NCBI GenBank assembly: GCA_032209605.1
Contig: JASFXZ010000026.1
Coordinates: 2,294,001-2,358,000 of the forward strand
Direction of reading: 5' to 3'
DNA from: Mactromeris polynyma
Lineage: Eukaryota; Mollusca; Bivalvia; Venerida; Mactridae
DNA: 64,000 bases
This document shows positions 43,171 to 55,750 of this stretch, one piece after another (within the stretch, counting starts at the first letter, position 1; the number at the start of each line of letters is the position of its first letter). The notes beneath the pieces are model-generated. The model had not been told where the DNA came from. It was given only the letters and a program-made list of their open reading frames with translations, and made no database searches. A program made the translations under genes and the position numbers.

Positions 43171-44989
43171 ATGTGGGATCTTATCTATTAGACCTACAAT
43201 TCTCATTAGGTTTTTTTTCTGACTAATGGAGAAAAGTCATCATATATCGCTTGAACATAATTATCTACACAATCATATATTAATAGCATCTAAATATCCA
43301 GTATCATCACTAGACGTAACTATTATACAGCTGTATATTAAATTGAAAAGATCGGTTGTACAAACGTTAATTTTGTTAAATAATTTAACTATATTAGCTA
43401 GGAAGATATCCTATAAAGATAATAAGAAAACACTATATGATTAGATACTGGATTAAAATTCATAAACTAAATAATAATTCAACCATTAAATTGATTTATC
43501 AAATGTTTAAATGATACTGCAAATACTATTAGTTATACAGGTTGTTACCATGGTATATTCCCCCCATATACCCTGTCAACAACAAGTATAACGAATTTAT
43601 AATACTTCAAATCCATGTTTTTATAAGAATTTAGTTAAACCAGCAATGTTTCGATGCCTAGCTCTATATCTAATAATTAGATATGTGTATTGTTGCTGTT
43701 TTGGTTCGGCATAATGTTTTAGAGTGTTTTAGTTATATAACTTGCTGTAGATCAAATTTCTTTTATTTCACTCACACGTTATATTGCCTGAAAATTAATT
43801 GCATTAGCCCATAAGGTACCTCAATACACATGGTTAAGCGCACGTTTGATTCTAAAATAAATTTTCAAGCGTCTGATCACGTGGACTATATCGAGCTGAT
43901 TTGGCTCAGACCTTAACAAATCTGTCGTTTGGAATATTAATACAAGCACACATGTACCCGTTTCAATATTTATTGATTCTTGTATGAAGATCAATTGTAA
44001 ATTTCTAGTAACTTGCGGACATCAAGCGATGGAAGTTTTCAAGTCGAGCCCTCCCAGCAAAAATGGTCATGAGGCGCAGTATTATAATATAACATATAAT
44101 GGACTAAACTGGGCTTATCAAATTAAAACAAGTTTAGATAATCTAGGAATGTCAGTTAAATGACGAAACCAAGAAAATCAGTATTTACCATTTGATAGTA
44201 TTAAACAAAGAATACTTGACCAATATCGACAAATATGGTATTCAAATATAAATGATTTCCAAATGTAAAATTTTAATTTTCCCTTGAACCATAACTTGAA
44301 AACATAACTATCGATAAAAAAATCAAAATAGCTTTAATTATATTTTTCTCGCGTCACATAATTTGGAAATAGAGCGAGGAAGACGCAATAACATACCAAA
44401 AATGAAAGATATTGTAATGTACTGAATCAATATAAGATGATAAAAATTGAATTTTACTTTTAATTAGTATGTCCTTTATACACACGCATGCGAAACAAGA
44501 AATATCTTGAAAAAGATGGTCGGCGCAATTTGAAGGTTAAGATTTGTTGTGCAACATAAAACATGCCGAGATGTTACAATTGCTAGTCACACCAGATCCA
44601 AAATGGATTTCGGTAAATTCACCGTAATTCCGTGGATTTCGATAAGGTAACGTACCCTTTAACGAAATGTTAACAATCCGCGTCAAGGTTACAAACGTTG
44701 TTCGGTTGAAGAGAAATTGCCTTGTTGGTTAACGTAAGATTTGATTGGTTAACACAACAATGATATGGAAATAGCAAAACCATGTAAGTATGGCTGTGCC
44801 AAAAAATATATATATATTACACTTAGCCAACTTTGAAGTAATTTGATGCTTTAATGATGTCTAGAAACAAAAAAGTAATCTCGCCTTATTTATATACCAC
44901 TTGGAAAAGAATCAGATTATTCACTACATGTTTACCTGTGTATTATTTTGCATTTATAGTGTAGGCTAGAAGCATGTTTTATTGCTTAA

Positions 44990-45330
44990 TGCTAAATAAA
45001 AGGTGTTGCTGTGACCTATTGTCTTGTTGCATTTTCCCCTGTGCAATTCTTTCACTTTATATAGTGTTCAGGTTATTTTCTGCCCAGTTTCGACCTATTG
45101 TTTCCAGCTGTCTTGACTTGTTCTGTGATCTTTTCCATCCATTAATTTTTCCCCACTCTTTGTCCTCTTTGGTTCTCCTAGTTATTCCTTACGGTTGGCC
45201 AGGACATTCATTGCGCCTCTGTACCCTTACATTTGTAACACTGAGCCCCCTGTTATGGATTTTTGTTTTCCCGGATGTCTGTGTAGGGAGGTACTGTCTA
45301 ATGTATGTAAGGTTAATGACTTAATTTTCA
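44990..45330 (+). repeat. Dispersed family D copy
   Basis: It includes 'cagtttcgacctattgtttc', 'tgtcttgacttgttctgtga', 'tcttttccatccattaat' and 'ttgcgcctctgtacccttac', matching the minus copy at 26550-26820. The reading frame is open for 116 codons but looks like low-complexity leucine/phenylalanine-rich translation and is not called a gene. Confidence 0.8.
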
Positions 45331-45562
45331 AGGGAACTACGACAAAACTCGGGAATTTCCGTTTGAATATAATTGTTCAAGTTACAACTACAATCAATCG
45401 AAACCAAGGATTATGACAACAAAAACATGTTCACTCAAAACTTACCCGAAAATTAAATAGTGTTTGACAAGAATGTCCGCAAATAGACTGCAATAAAAAA
45501 ACTGTTCACATTTGAGCACGCCTATTGACCGGCTCCGCGATTTATATTCATTATATTTATAT

Positions 45563-46142
45563 GTATACTTAGTCACAAAAGAAACGATACATTATTATCA
45601 TAATAATCACCTTCAAACGTTGTAAGTGTACGGATTTGTTGGATGAATACAGTGTCGTGTAGGTCGTCTCAAAAGTCAAAGACCGAAGTTGAACCATGTC
45701 TATTTATCAATGCTACAGTAACGGTTATGATTATTTGAACGGTATCTCCACTCTCATGTAGGTGTAATGTTAACACAACCGGTATGTTATACAGTGGTGA
45801 TATTCACTTAACATCTTAAGGCTAAGATTTTCATTAAAAGTATCATTTTCCTTAATATCCACAAGATTTTCCACTTACGTATTTTCTAAATATTTAAGGA
45901 AACTCTTGTGGATATTAAGGAAAATATTACTTTTAAGGAAAATCTTTACCTCAAGATGTTAAGTGAATACCACCTGGCGTTCCCTATAGAGGCTTTCTAT
46001 ATCTTACACCTGCACAGACGTCCTAACAAGGGAATAAAGCTGTCGCTGAATAAAATTCCTGGATATTTGAGACTGATTTTTTGTGCATAATCAGATTATT
46101 CACAGTAATAGGTGTGTATCGTTTCTTTTGACACTCGGTATA
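45563..46142. mobile_element. TIR element (mariner-like ends) with a large internal hairpin
   Basis: The ends 'tatacttagtcacaaaagaa' (then acgataca) and 'tataccgagtgtcaaaagaa' (then acgataca, on the opposite strand) form about 28-bp inverted repeats. At 45785-45975 there is an almost perfect palindrome of about 190 bp. It has no transposase ORF. TA at the tips fits Tc1/mariner relatives (inference). Confidence 0.75.
45785..45975. repeat. Long imperfect palindrome
   Basis: The arms 'attcacttaacatcttaagg' and 'cctcaagatgttaagtgaat', plus 'ccttaatatccacaagattt' and its complement, pair over about 80 bp each with a short AT-rich loop. A transcript would fold into a long hairpin. Confidence 0.85.
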
Positions 46143-47417
46143 TATTTGTAAATGTAATCAAGCACGTACATGTATTGAAAGTAAAGAGCTAAGGGTTAAT
46201 TTCCACCAGCTTTGCGTTCGGTAAGTCTAACACTCGCTCGAGTTACGAAACTGTGCACGCGTTTTGCTACTGAACGCACTGTTTGGACAAAAAGTGCCCC
46301 AACTCGCTTGAGCAACTCCGAGGTAGCACGCGAATTTGAAAAGCGAACATTGCGTTCAGTTACGGCTAACTGTCGCTCACGTTTTATTTTGTATCCCTGG
46401 CCCACCGTATCACATTGTATGCACACGGGGAACCAAATTGCAAAATGAAAGCAGGGCTGGTTCCCTGTCTTTAATGTCTTTGAGGCAGAGAACAAGAATA
46501 CAAGCGAGGCGGTCAATACACTTGTTAGCGACGCGAACTGTGAGCGGCTTTCCTTAGCCGTAATTGAACACACGACAGTTAACCTAATCCCTGTCGCATT
46601 TTTCATACTGTCGTAATGGTTGAGTTGTATGAGTTGAGTTGACGAAATACGGTACAAAAGAAAACCTATTCAATTTATAATGGAATATTCTTTATTAGTT
46701 TGGGGAAATGTCTTTCTAACACGTCAGACGCGAAAATTGTACACGTGCATACTTTTTTGGACATTTATTTTATACGCATTATTCTTTTGTCTTTATATGG
46801 AATATTATTTTATCTACATATTAGCATATTGTTGTTAACTTTATACACTGTCTGAATGTGGTTATTTAACATGAAATCAAAGAAAACTAACAGAAAACAC
46901 TGTTATCAAAAATATTCGATTCTGTGAAGTTGGTTTGCTTTTCTAGAATATGTGATTTCAGACATATTTTCAAATCTACCACGGTCGAAACTCGGCACGA
47001 AGGAAATGTTGAGGTTCCTGCATGGTCTCCGAGGAATGAGTGTCGTACATGGAAACTTATATTGTGTACCGTCACTGTGTGAAATACGTAAATAGTGAGT
47101 GTGTGTAAAATTGTGCTCGTGTGTTAAGCAAGATGAAGTGTTATAATTCATATAATTGGATTTTAATTCGTTTAACTGGATTTACATCTTCAGATTGCTG
47201 GGTTTCGAATTCTATAATTACCATTAGAACAATTTAATTAAACTTAAAAAACACTATATTATGTTGTGCTTGTCGTTTTGCATTTGTATTAAATAAGCCA
47301 TTATTTAAGTTATAAACCGTATTGCAATATAAGTATACGTTTGTAAGCATGTAATTACTTGTACAAATGGTATTGCACTATAGCTTGTTACTGGTCAGTT
47401 GTTAAGTCTTGCCTCTA
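46143..47417. other. Unassigned region, with a GC-richer patch
   Basis: 46200-46660 is richer in GC and CpG than its surroundings. It is open on the minus strand for 153 codons, but the opening codon is TTG and the first ATG would leave about 137 residues ('MKNATGIRLTVV...'). No domain, signal or splice context convinces me. The rest is AT-rich and empty. Confidence 0.4.
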
Positions 47418-50400
47418 GCTCTTATTATTATATATACTGTGCAAGTATATCCATTGTTGGCTTTGTTTATATATATACTGTGCAAGTATATCCATTGTTG
47501 GCTTTGTTTATATATATACTGTGCAAGTATATCCATTGTTGGCTTTGTTTATATGTATACTGTGCAAGTATATCCATTGTTGGCTTTGTTTATATATATA
47601 CTGTGCAAGTATATCCATTGTTGGCTTTGTTTATATATATACTGTGCAAGTATATCCATTGTTGGCTTTGTTTATATATATACTGTGCAAGTATATCCAT
47701 TGTTGGCTTTGTTTATATGTATACTGTGCAAGTATATCCATTGTTGGCTTTGTTTATATATATACTGTGCAAGTATATCCATTGTTGGCTTTGTTTATAT
47801 ATATACTGTGCAAGTATATCCATTGTTGGCTCTTGTTATTATATATACTGTGCAAGTATATCCATTGTTAGCTTTGTTTATATATATACTGTGCAAGTAT
47901 ATCCATTGTTGGCTTTGTTTATATATATACTGTGCAAGTATATCCATTGTTGGCTTTGTTTATATATATACTGTGCAAGTATATCCATTGTTGGCTTTGT
48001 TTATATGTATACTGTGCAAGTATATCCATTGTTGGCTTTGTTTATATGTATACTGTGCAAGTATATCCATTGTTGGCTTTGTTTATATGTATACTGTGCA
48101 AGTATATCCATTGTTGGCTTTGTTTATATATATACTGTGCAAGTATATCCATTGTTGGCTTTGTTTATATATACTGTGCAAGTATATCCATTGTTGGCTT
48201 TGTTTATATATATACTGTGCAAGTATATCCATTGTTGGCTTTGTTTATATATATACTGTGCAAGTATATCCATTGTTGGCTTTGTTTATATATATACTGT
48301 GCAAGTATATCCATTGTTGGCTTTGTTTATATATACTGTGCAAGTATATCCATTGTTGGCTTTGTTTATATATATACTGTGCAAGTATATCCATTGTTAG
48401 CTTTGTTTATATGTATACTGTGCAAGTATATCCATTGTTGGCTTTGTTTATATATACTGTGCAAGTATATCCATTGTTGGCTTTGTTTATATATATACTG
48501 TGCAAGTATATCCATTGTTGGCTTTGTTTATATATACTGTGCAAGTATATCCATTGTTGGCTTTGTTTATATATATACTGTGCAAGTATATCCATTGTTG
48601 GCTTTGTTTATATGTATACTGTGCAAGTATATCCATTGTTGGCTTTGTTTATATATACTGTGCAAGTATATCCATTGTTGGCTTTGTTTATATATATACT
48701 GTGCAAGTATATCCATTGTTGGCTTTGTTTATATATATACTGTGCAAGTATATCCATTGTTGGCTTTGTTTATATATATACTGTGCAAGTATATCCATTG
48801 TTGGCTTTGTTTATATATATACTGTGCAAGTATATCCATTGTTGGCTTTGTTTATATGTATACTGTGCAAGTATATCCATTGTTGGCTTTGTTTATATGT
48901 ATACTGTGCAAGTATATCCATTGTTAGCTTTGTTTATATATATACTGTGCAAGTATATCCATTGTTGGCTTTGTTTATATATATACTGTGCAAGTATATC
49001 CATTGTTGGCTTTGTTTATATATATACTGTGCAAGTATATCCATTGTTGGCTTTGTTTATATATATACTGTGCAAGTATATCCATTGTTGGCTTTGTTTA
49101 TATATATACTGTGCAAGTATATCCATTGTTGGCTTTGTTTATATATATACTGTGCAAGTATATCCATTGTTAGCTTTGTTTATATATATACTGTGCAAGT
49201 ATATCCATTGTTAGCTTTGTTTATATATATACTGTGCAAGTATATCCATTGTTGGCTTTGTTTATATATATACTGTGCAAGTATATCCATTGTTGGCTTT
49301 GTTTATATATATACTGTGCAAGTATATCCATTGTTAGCTTTGTTTATATATATACTGTGCAAGTATATCCATTGTTAGCTTTGTTTATATATATACTGTG
49401 CAAGTATATCCATTGTTAGCTTTGTTTATATATATACTGTGCAAGTATATCCATTGTTAGCTTTGTTTATATATATACTGTGCAAGTATATCCATTGTTG
49501 GCTTTGTTTATATATATACTGTGCAAGTATATCCATTGTTGGCTTTGTTTATATATATACTGTGCAAGTATATCCATTGTTGGCTTTGTTTATATGTATA
49601 CTGTGCAAGTATATCCATTGTTGGCTTTGTTTATATGTATACTGTGCAAGTATATCCATTGTTGGCTTTGTTTATATATATACTGTGCAAGTATATCCAT
49701 TGTTAGCTTTGTTTATATATATACTGTGCAAGTATATCCATTGTTGGCTTTGTTTATATATATACTGTGCAAGTATATCCATTGTTGGCTTTGTTTATAT
49801 ATATACTGTGCAAGTATATCCATTGTTGGCTTTGTTTATATGTATACTGTGCAAGTATATCCATTGTTGGCTTTGTTTATATGTATACTGTGCAAGTATA
49901 TCCATTGTTGGCTTTGTTTATATATATACTGTGCAAGTATATCCATTGTTAGCTTTGTTTATATATATACTGTGCAAGTACATCCATTGTTGGCTTTGTT
50001 TATATATATACTGTGCAAGTATATCCATTGTTGGCTTTGTTTATATGTATACTGTGCAAGTATATCCATTGTTGGCTTTGTTTATATATATACTGTGCAA
50101 GTATATCCATTGTTGGCTTTGTTTATATATATACTGTGCAAGTATATCCATTGTTGGCTTTGTTTATATATATACTGTGCAAGTATATCCATTGTTGGCT
50201 TTGTTTATATGTATACTGTGCAAGTATATCCATTGTTGGCTTTGTTTATATGTATACTGTGCAAGTATATCCATTGTTGGCTTTGTTTATATATATACTG
50301 TGCAAGTATATCCATTGTTGGCTTTGTTTATATATATACTGTGCAAGTATATCCATTGTTGGCTTTGTTTATATATATACTGTGCAAGTATATCCATTGT

Positions 50401-53400
50401 TGGCTTTGTTTATATATATACTGTGCAAGTATATCCATTGTTGGCTTTGTTTATATATATACTGTGCAAGTATATCCATTGTTGGCTTTGTTTATATATA
50501 TACTGTGCAAGTATATCCATTGTTGGCTTTGTTTATATGTATACTGTGCAAGTATATCCATTGTTGGCTTTGTTTATATGTATACTGTGCAAGTATATCC
50601 ATTGTTGGCTTTGTTTATATATATACTGTGCAAGTATATCCATTGTTGGCTTTGTTTATATATATACTGTGCAAGTATATCCATTGTTGGCTTTGTTTAT
50701 ATATATACTGTGCAAGTATATCCATTGTTGGCTTTGTTTATATATATACTGTGCAAGTATATCCATTGCTGGCTTTGTTATTATATATACTGTGCAAGTA
50801 TATCCATTGTTGGCTTTGTTTATATATATACTGTGCAAGTATATCCATTGTTAGCTTTGTTATTATATATACTGTGCAAGTATATCCATTGTTGGCTTTG
50901 TTTATATATATACTGTGCAAGTATATCCATTGTTGGCTTTGTTTATATATATACTGTGCAAGTATATCCATTGTTGGCTTTGTTTATATATATACTGTGC
51001 AAGTATATCCATTGTTGGCTTTGTTTATATATATACTGTGCAAGTATATCCATTGTTGGCTTTGTTTATATATATACTGTGCAAGTATATCCATTGTTGG
51101 CTTTGTTTATATATATACTGTGCAAGTATATCCATTGTTGGCTTTGTTTATATATATACTGTGCAAGTATATCCATTGTTAGCTTTGTTATTATATATAC
51201 TGTGCAAGTATATCCATTGTTGGCTTTGTTTATATATATACTGTGCAAGTATATCCATTGTTGGCTTTGTTTATATATATACTGTGCAAGTATATCCATT
51301 GTTGGCTTTGTTTATATATATACTGTGCAAGTACATCCATTGTTAGCTTTGTTATTATATATACTGTGCAAGTATATCCATTGTTGGCTTTGTTATTATA
51401 TATACTGTGCAAGTATATCCATTGTTAGCTTTGTTATTATATATACTGTGCAAGTATATCCATTGTTAGCTTTGTTTATATGTATACTGTGCAAGTATAT
51501 CCATTGTTAGCTTTGTTTATATGTATACTGTGCAAGTATATCCATTGTTAGCTTTGTTTATATGTATACTGTGCAAGTATATCCATTGTTAGCTTTGTTT
51601 ATATGTATACTGTGCAAGTATATCCATTGTTGGCTTTGTTTATATGTATACTGTGCAAGTATATCCATTGTTAGCTTTGTTTATATGTATACTGTGCAAG
51701 TATATCCATTGTTAGCTTTGTTTATATATATACTGTGCAAGTATATCCATTGTTAGCTTTGTTTATATATATACTGTGCAAGTATATCCATTGTTGGCTT
51801 TGTTTATATATATACTGTGCAAGTATATCCATTGTTAGCTTTGTTTATATGTATACTGTGCAAGTATATCCATTGTTGGCTTTGTTTATATGTATACTGT
51901 GCAAGTATATCCATTGTTGGCTTTGTTTATATGTATACTGTGCAAGTATATCCATTGTTGGCTTTGTTTATATATATACTGTGCAAGTATATCCATTGTT
52001 GGCTTTGTTTATATATATACTGTGCAAGTATATCCATTGTAAGCTTTGTTATTATATATACTGTGCAAGTATATCCATTGTTAGCTTTGTTTATATATAT
52101 ACTGTGCAAGTATATCCATTGTTAGCTCTTGTTATTATATATACTGTGCAAGTATATCCATTGTTAGCTCTTGTTATTATATATACTGTGCAAGTATATC
52201 CATTGTTGGCTTTGTTTATATATACTGTGCAAGTATATCCATTGTTGGCTTTGTTTATATATATACTGTGCAAGTATATCCATTGTTGGCTTTGTTTATA
52301 TGTATACTGTGCAAGTATATCCATTGTTGGCTTTGTTTATATATACTGTGCAAGTATATCCATTGTTGGCTTTGTTTATATATATACTGTGCAAGTATAT
52401 CCATTGTTAGCTTTGTTTATATATATACTGTGCAAGTATATCCATTGTTGGCTTTGTTTATATATATACTGTGCAAGTATATCCATTGTTAGCTTTGTTT
52501 ATATATATACTGTGCAAGTATATCCATTGTTGGCTTTGTTTATATATATACTGTGCAAGTATATCCATTGTTAGCTTTGTTTATATATATACTGTGCAAG
52601 TATATCCATTGTTGGCTTTGTTTATATATATACTGTGCAAGTATATCCATTGTTGGCTTTGTTTATATATATACTGTGCAAGTATATCCATTGTTAGCTT
52701 TGTTTATATATATACTGTGCAAGTATATCCATTGTTGGCTTTGTTTATATATATACTGTGCAAGTATATCCATTGTTGGCTTTGTTTATATATATACTGT
52801 GCAAGTATATCCATTGTTAGCTTTGTTTATATATATACTGTGCAAGTATATCCATTGTTGGCTTTGTTTATATATATACTGTGCAAGTATATCCATTGTT
52901 AGCTTTGTTTATATATATACTGTGCAAGTATATCCATTGTTGGCTTTGTTATTATATATACTGTGCAAGTATATCCATTGTTGGCTTTGTTATTATATAT
53001 ACTGTGCAAGTATATCCATTGTTAGCTTTGTTATTATATATACTGTGCAAGTATATCCACTGTTAGCTCTTGTTATTATATATACTGTGCAAGTATATCC
53101 ATTGATGGCTTTGTTTATATATATACTGTGCAAGTATATCCATTGTTGGCTTTGTTTATATATATACTGTGCAAGTATATCCATTGATAGCTTTGTTATT
53201 ATATATACTGTGCAAGTATATCCATTGATGGCTTTGTTTATATATATACTGTGCAAGTATATCCATTGTTAGCTTTGTTATTATATATACTGTGCAAGTA
53301 TATCCATTGTTGGCTTTGTTTATATATATACTGTGCAAGTATATCCATTGTTGGCTTTGTTATTATATATACTGTGCAAGTATATCCATTGTTGGCATTG

Positions 53401-55750
53401 TTTATATATATACTGTGCAAGTATATCCATTGTTAGCTTTGTTATTATATATACTGTGCAAGTATATCCATTGTTGGCTTTGTTTATATATATACTGTGC
53501 AAGTATATCCATTGTTAGCTTTGTTTATATATATACTGTGCAAGTATATCCATTGTTGGCTTTGTTTATATGTATACTGTGCAAGTATATCCATTGATGG
53601 CTTTGTTTATATATATACTGTGCAAGTATATCCATTGTTAGCTTTGTTATTATATATACTGTGCAAGTATATCCATTGATGGCTTTGTTATTATATATAC
53701 TGTGCAAGTATATCCATTGTTAGCTTTGTTTATATATATACTGTGCAAGTATATCCATTGTTAGCTTTGTTATTATATATACTGTGCAAGTATATCCATT
53801 GTTAGCTTTGTTTATATATATACTGTGCAAGTATATCCATTGTTAGCTTTGTTATTATATATACTGTGCAAGTATATCCATTGTTAGCTTTGTTATTATA
53901 TATACTGTGCAAGTATATCCATTGTTAGCTTTGTTATTATATATACTGTGCAAGTATATCCATTGTTAGCTTTGTTATTATATATACTGTGCAAGTATAT
54001 CCATTGTTGGTTTTGTTTATATATATACTGTGCAAGTATATCCATTGTTAGCTTTGTTATTATATATACTGTGCAAGTATATCCATTGTTAGCTTTGTTA
54101 TTATATATACTGTGCAAGTATATCCATTGTTGGCTTTGTTTATATATATACTGTGCAAGTATATCCATTGTTAGCTTTGTTATTATATATACTGTGCAAG
54201 TATATCCATTGTTAGCTTTGTTATTATATATACTGTGCAAGTATATCCATTGTTAGCTTTGTTATTATATATACTGTGCAAGTATATCCATTGTTAGCTT
54301 TGTTATTATATATACTGTGCAAGTATATCCATTGTTAGCTTTGTTATTATATATACTGTGCAAGTATATCCATTGTTAGCTTTGTTATTATATATACTGT
54401 GCAAGTATATCCATTGTTAGCTTTGTTATTATATATACTGTGCAAGTATATCCATTGTTAGCTTTGTTATTATATAAACTGTGCAAGTATATCCATTGTT
54501 AGCTTTGTTTATATGTATACTGTGCAAGTATATCCATTGTTAGCTTTGTTATTATATATACTGTGCAAGTATATCCATTGTTAGCTTTGTTATTATATAT
54601 ACTGTGCAAGTATATCCATTGTTAGCTTTGTTTATATATATACTGTGCAAGTATATCCATTGTTAGCTTTGTTATTATATATACTGTGCAAGTATATCCA
54701 TTGTTAGCTTTGTTATTATATATACTGTGCAAGTATATCCATTGTTAGCTTTGTTTATATATATACTGTGCAAGTATATCCATTGTTAGCTTTGTTTATA
54801 TGTATACTGTGCAAGTATATCCATTGTTGGCTTTGTTTATATGTATACTGTGCAAGTATATCCATTGTTGGCTTTGTTTATATGTATACTGTGCAAGTAT
54901 ATCCATTGTTGGCTTTGTTTATATGTATACTGTGCAAGTATATCCATTGTTAGCTTTGTTTATATATATACTGTGCAAGTATATCCATTGTTGGCTTTGT
55001 TTATATGTATACTGTGCAAGTATATCCATTGTTGGCTTTGTTTATATGTATACTGTGCAAGTATATCCATTGTTGGCTTTGTTTATATGTATACTGTGCA
55101 AGTATATCCATTGTTGGCTTTGTTTATATGTATACTGTGCAAGTATATCCATTGTTAGCTTTGTTTATATATATACTGTGCAAGTATATCCATTGTTGGC
55201 TTTGTTTATATATATACTGTGCAAGTATATCCATTGTTAGCTTTGTTTATATATATACTGTGCAAGTATATCCATTGTTAGCTTTGTTTATATATATACT
55301 GTGCAAGTATATCCATTGTTAGCTTTGTTTATATATATACTGTGCAAGTATATCCATTGTTGGCTTTGTTTATATATATACTGTGCAAGTATATCCATTG
55401 TTAGCTTTGTTTATATATATACTGTGCAAGTATATCCATTGTTGGCTTTGTTTATATATATACTGTGCAAGTATATCCATTGTTGGCTTTGTTTATATGT
55501 ATACTGTGCAAGTATATCCATTGTTAGCTTTGTTTATATGTATACTGTGCAAGTATATCCATTGTTAGCTTTGTTTATATGTATACTGTGCAAGTATATC
55601 CATTGTTGGCTTTGTTTATATGTATACTGTGCAAGTATATCCATTGTTAGCTTTGTTTATATGTATACTGTGCAAGTATATCCATTGTTGGCTTTGTTTA
55701 TATATATACTGTGCAAGTATATCCATTGTTGGCTTTGTTTATATATATAA
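47418..55750. repeat. 41-bp satellite array, about 200 copies
   Basis: The unit reads 'tatatccattgttggctttg' then 'tttatatatatactgtgcaag'. Variable sites are ttggc/ttagc, tatatata/tatgtata, tttat/ttattat, and rare 39-bp units with a shorter TA run (e.g. 48166, 48326, 48444, 48526, 48648, 52214, 52336). Variants are zoned: ttggc dominates before about 50.7 kb, ttagc with ttattat around 53.7-54.7 kb, and tatgtata near 54.8-55.7 kb. A 246-bp (six-unit) higher-order period is seen at 49521, 49767 and 50013. Because 41 is not a multiple of 3, all three + frames stay open until a ttagc unit creates TAG. This explains the ORFs of up to 676 codons. Confidence 0.97.

Larger units (their letters stand above)
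42201..45562. other. Non-coding region with dispersed repeats
   Basis: Apart from the E copy at 43016-43170 and the D copy at 44990-45330, I see nothing recognisable. ORFs are short and AT-rich. No splice-bounded exon stands out. Confidence 0.45.

Noticed and set aside
44974..45324. 116-codon ORF resembling a membrane protein
   Set aside because: It lies wholly in dispersed family D, whose other copies do not keep the frame.
46196..46657. 153-codon minus-strand ORF in a GC-richer patch
   Set aside because: It opens at TTG, has no recognisable domain or splice context, and overlapping frames are open too.
47399..55750. Very long open frames (up to 676 codons) in the 41-bp array
   Set aside because: They follow from the unit lacking stops in all three + frames. 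The same peptide appears in every frame, the ends are set by ttggc/ttagc changes, and there is no upstream gene structure.
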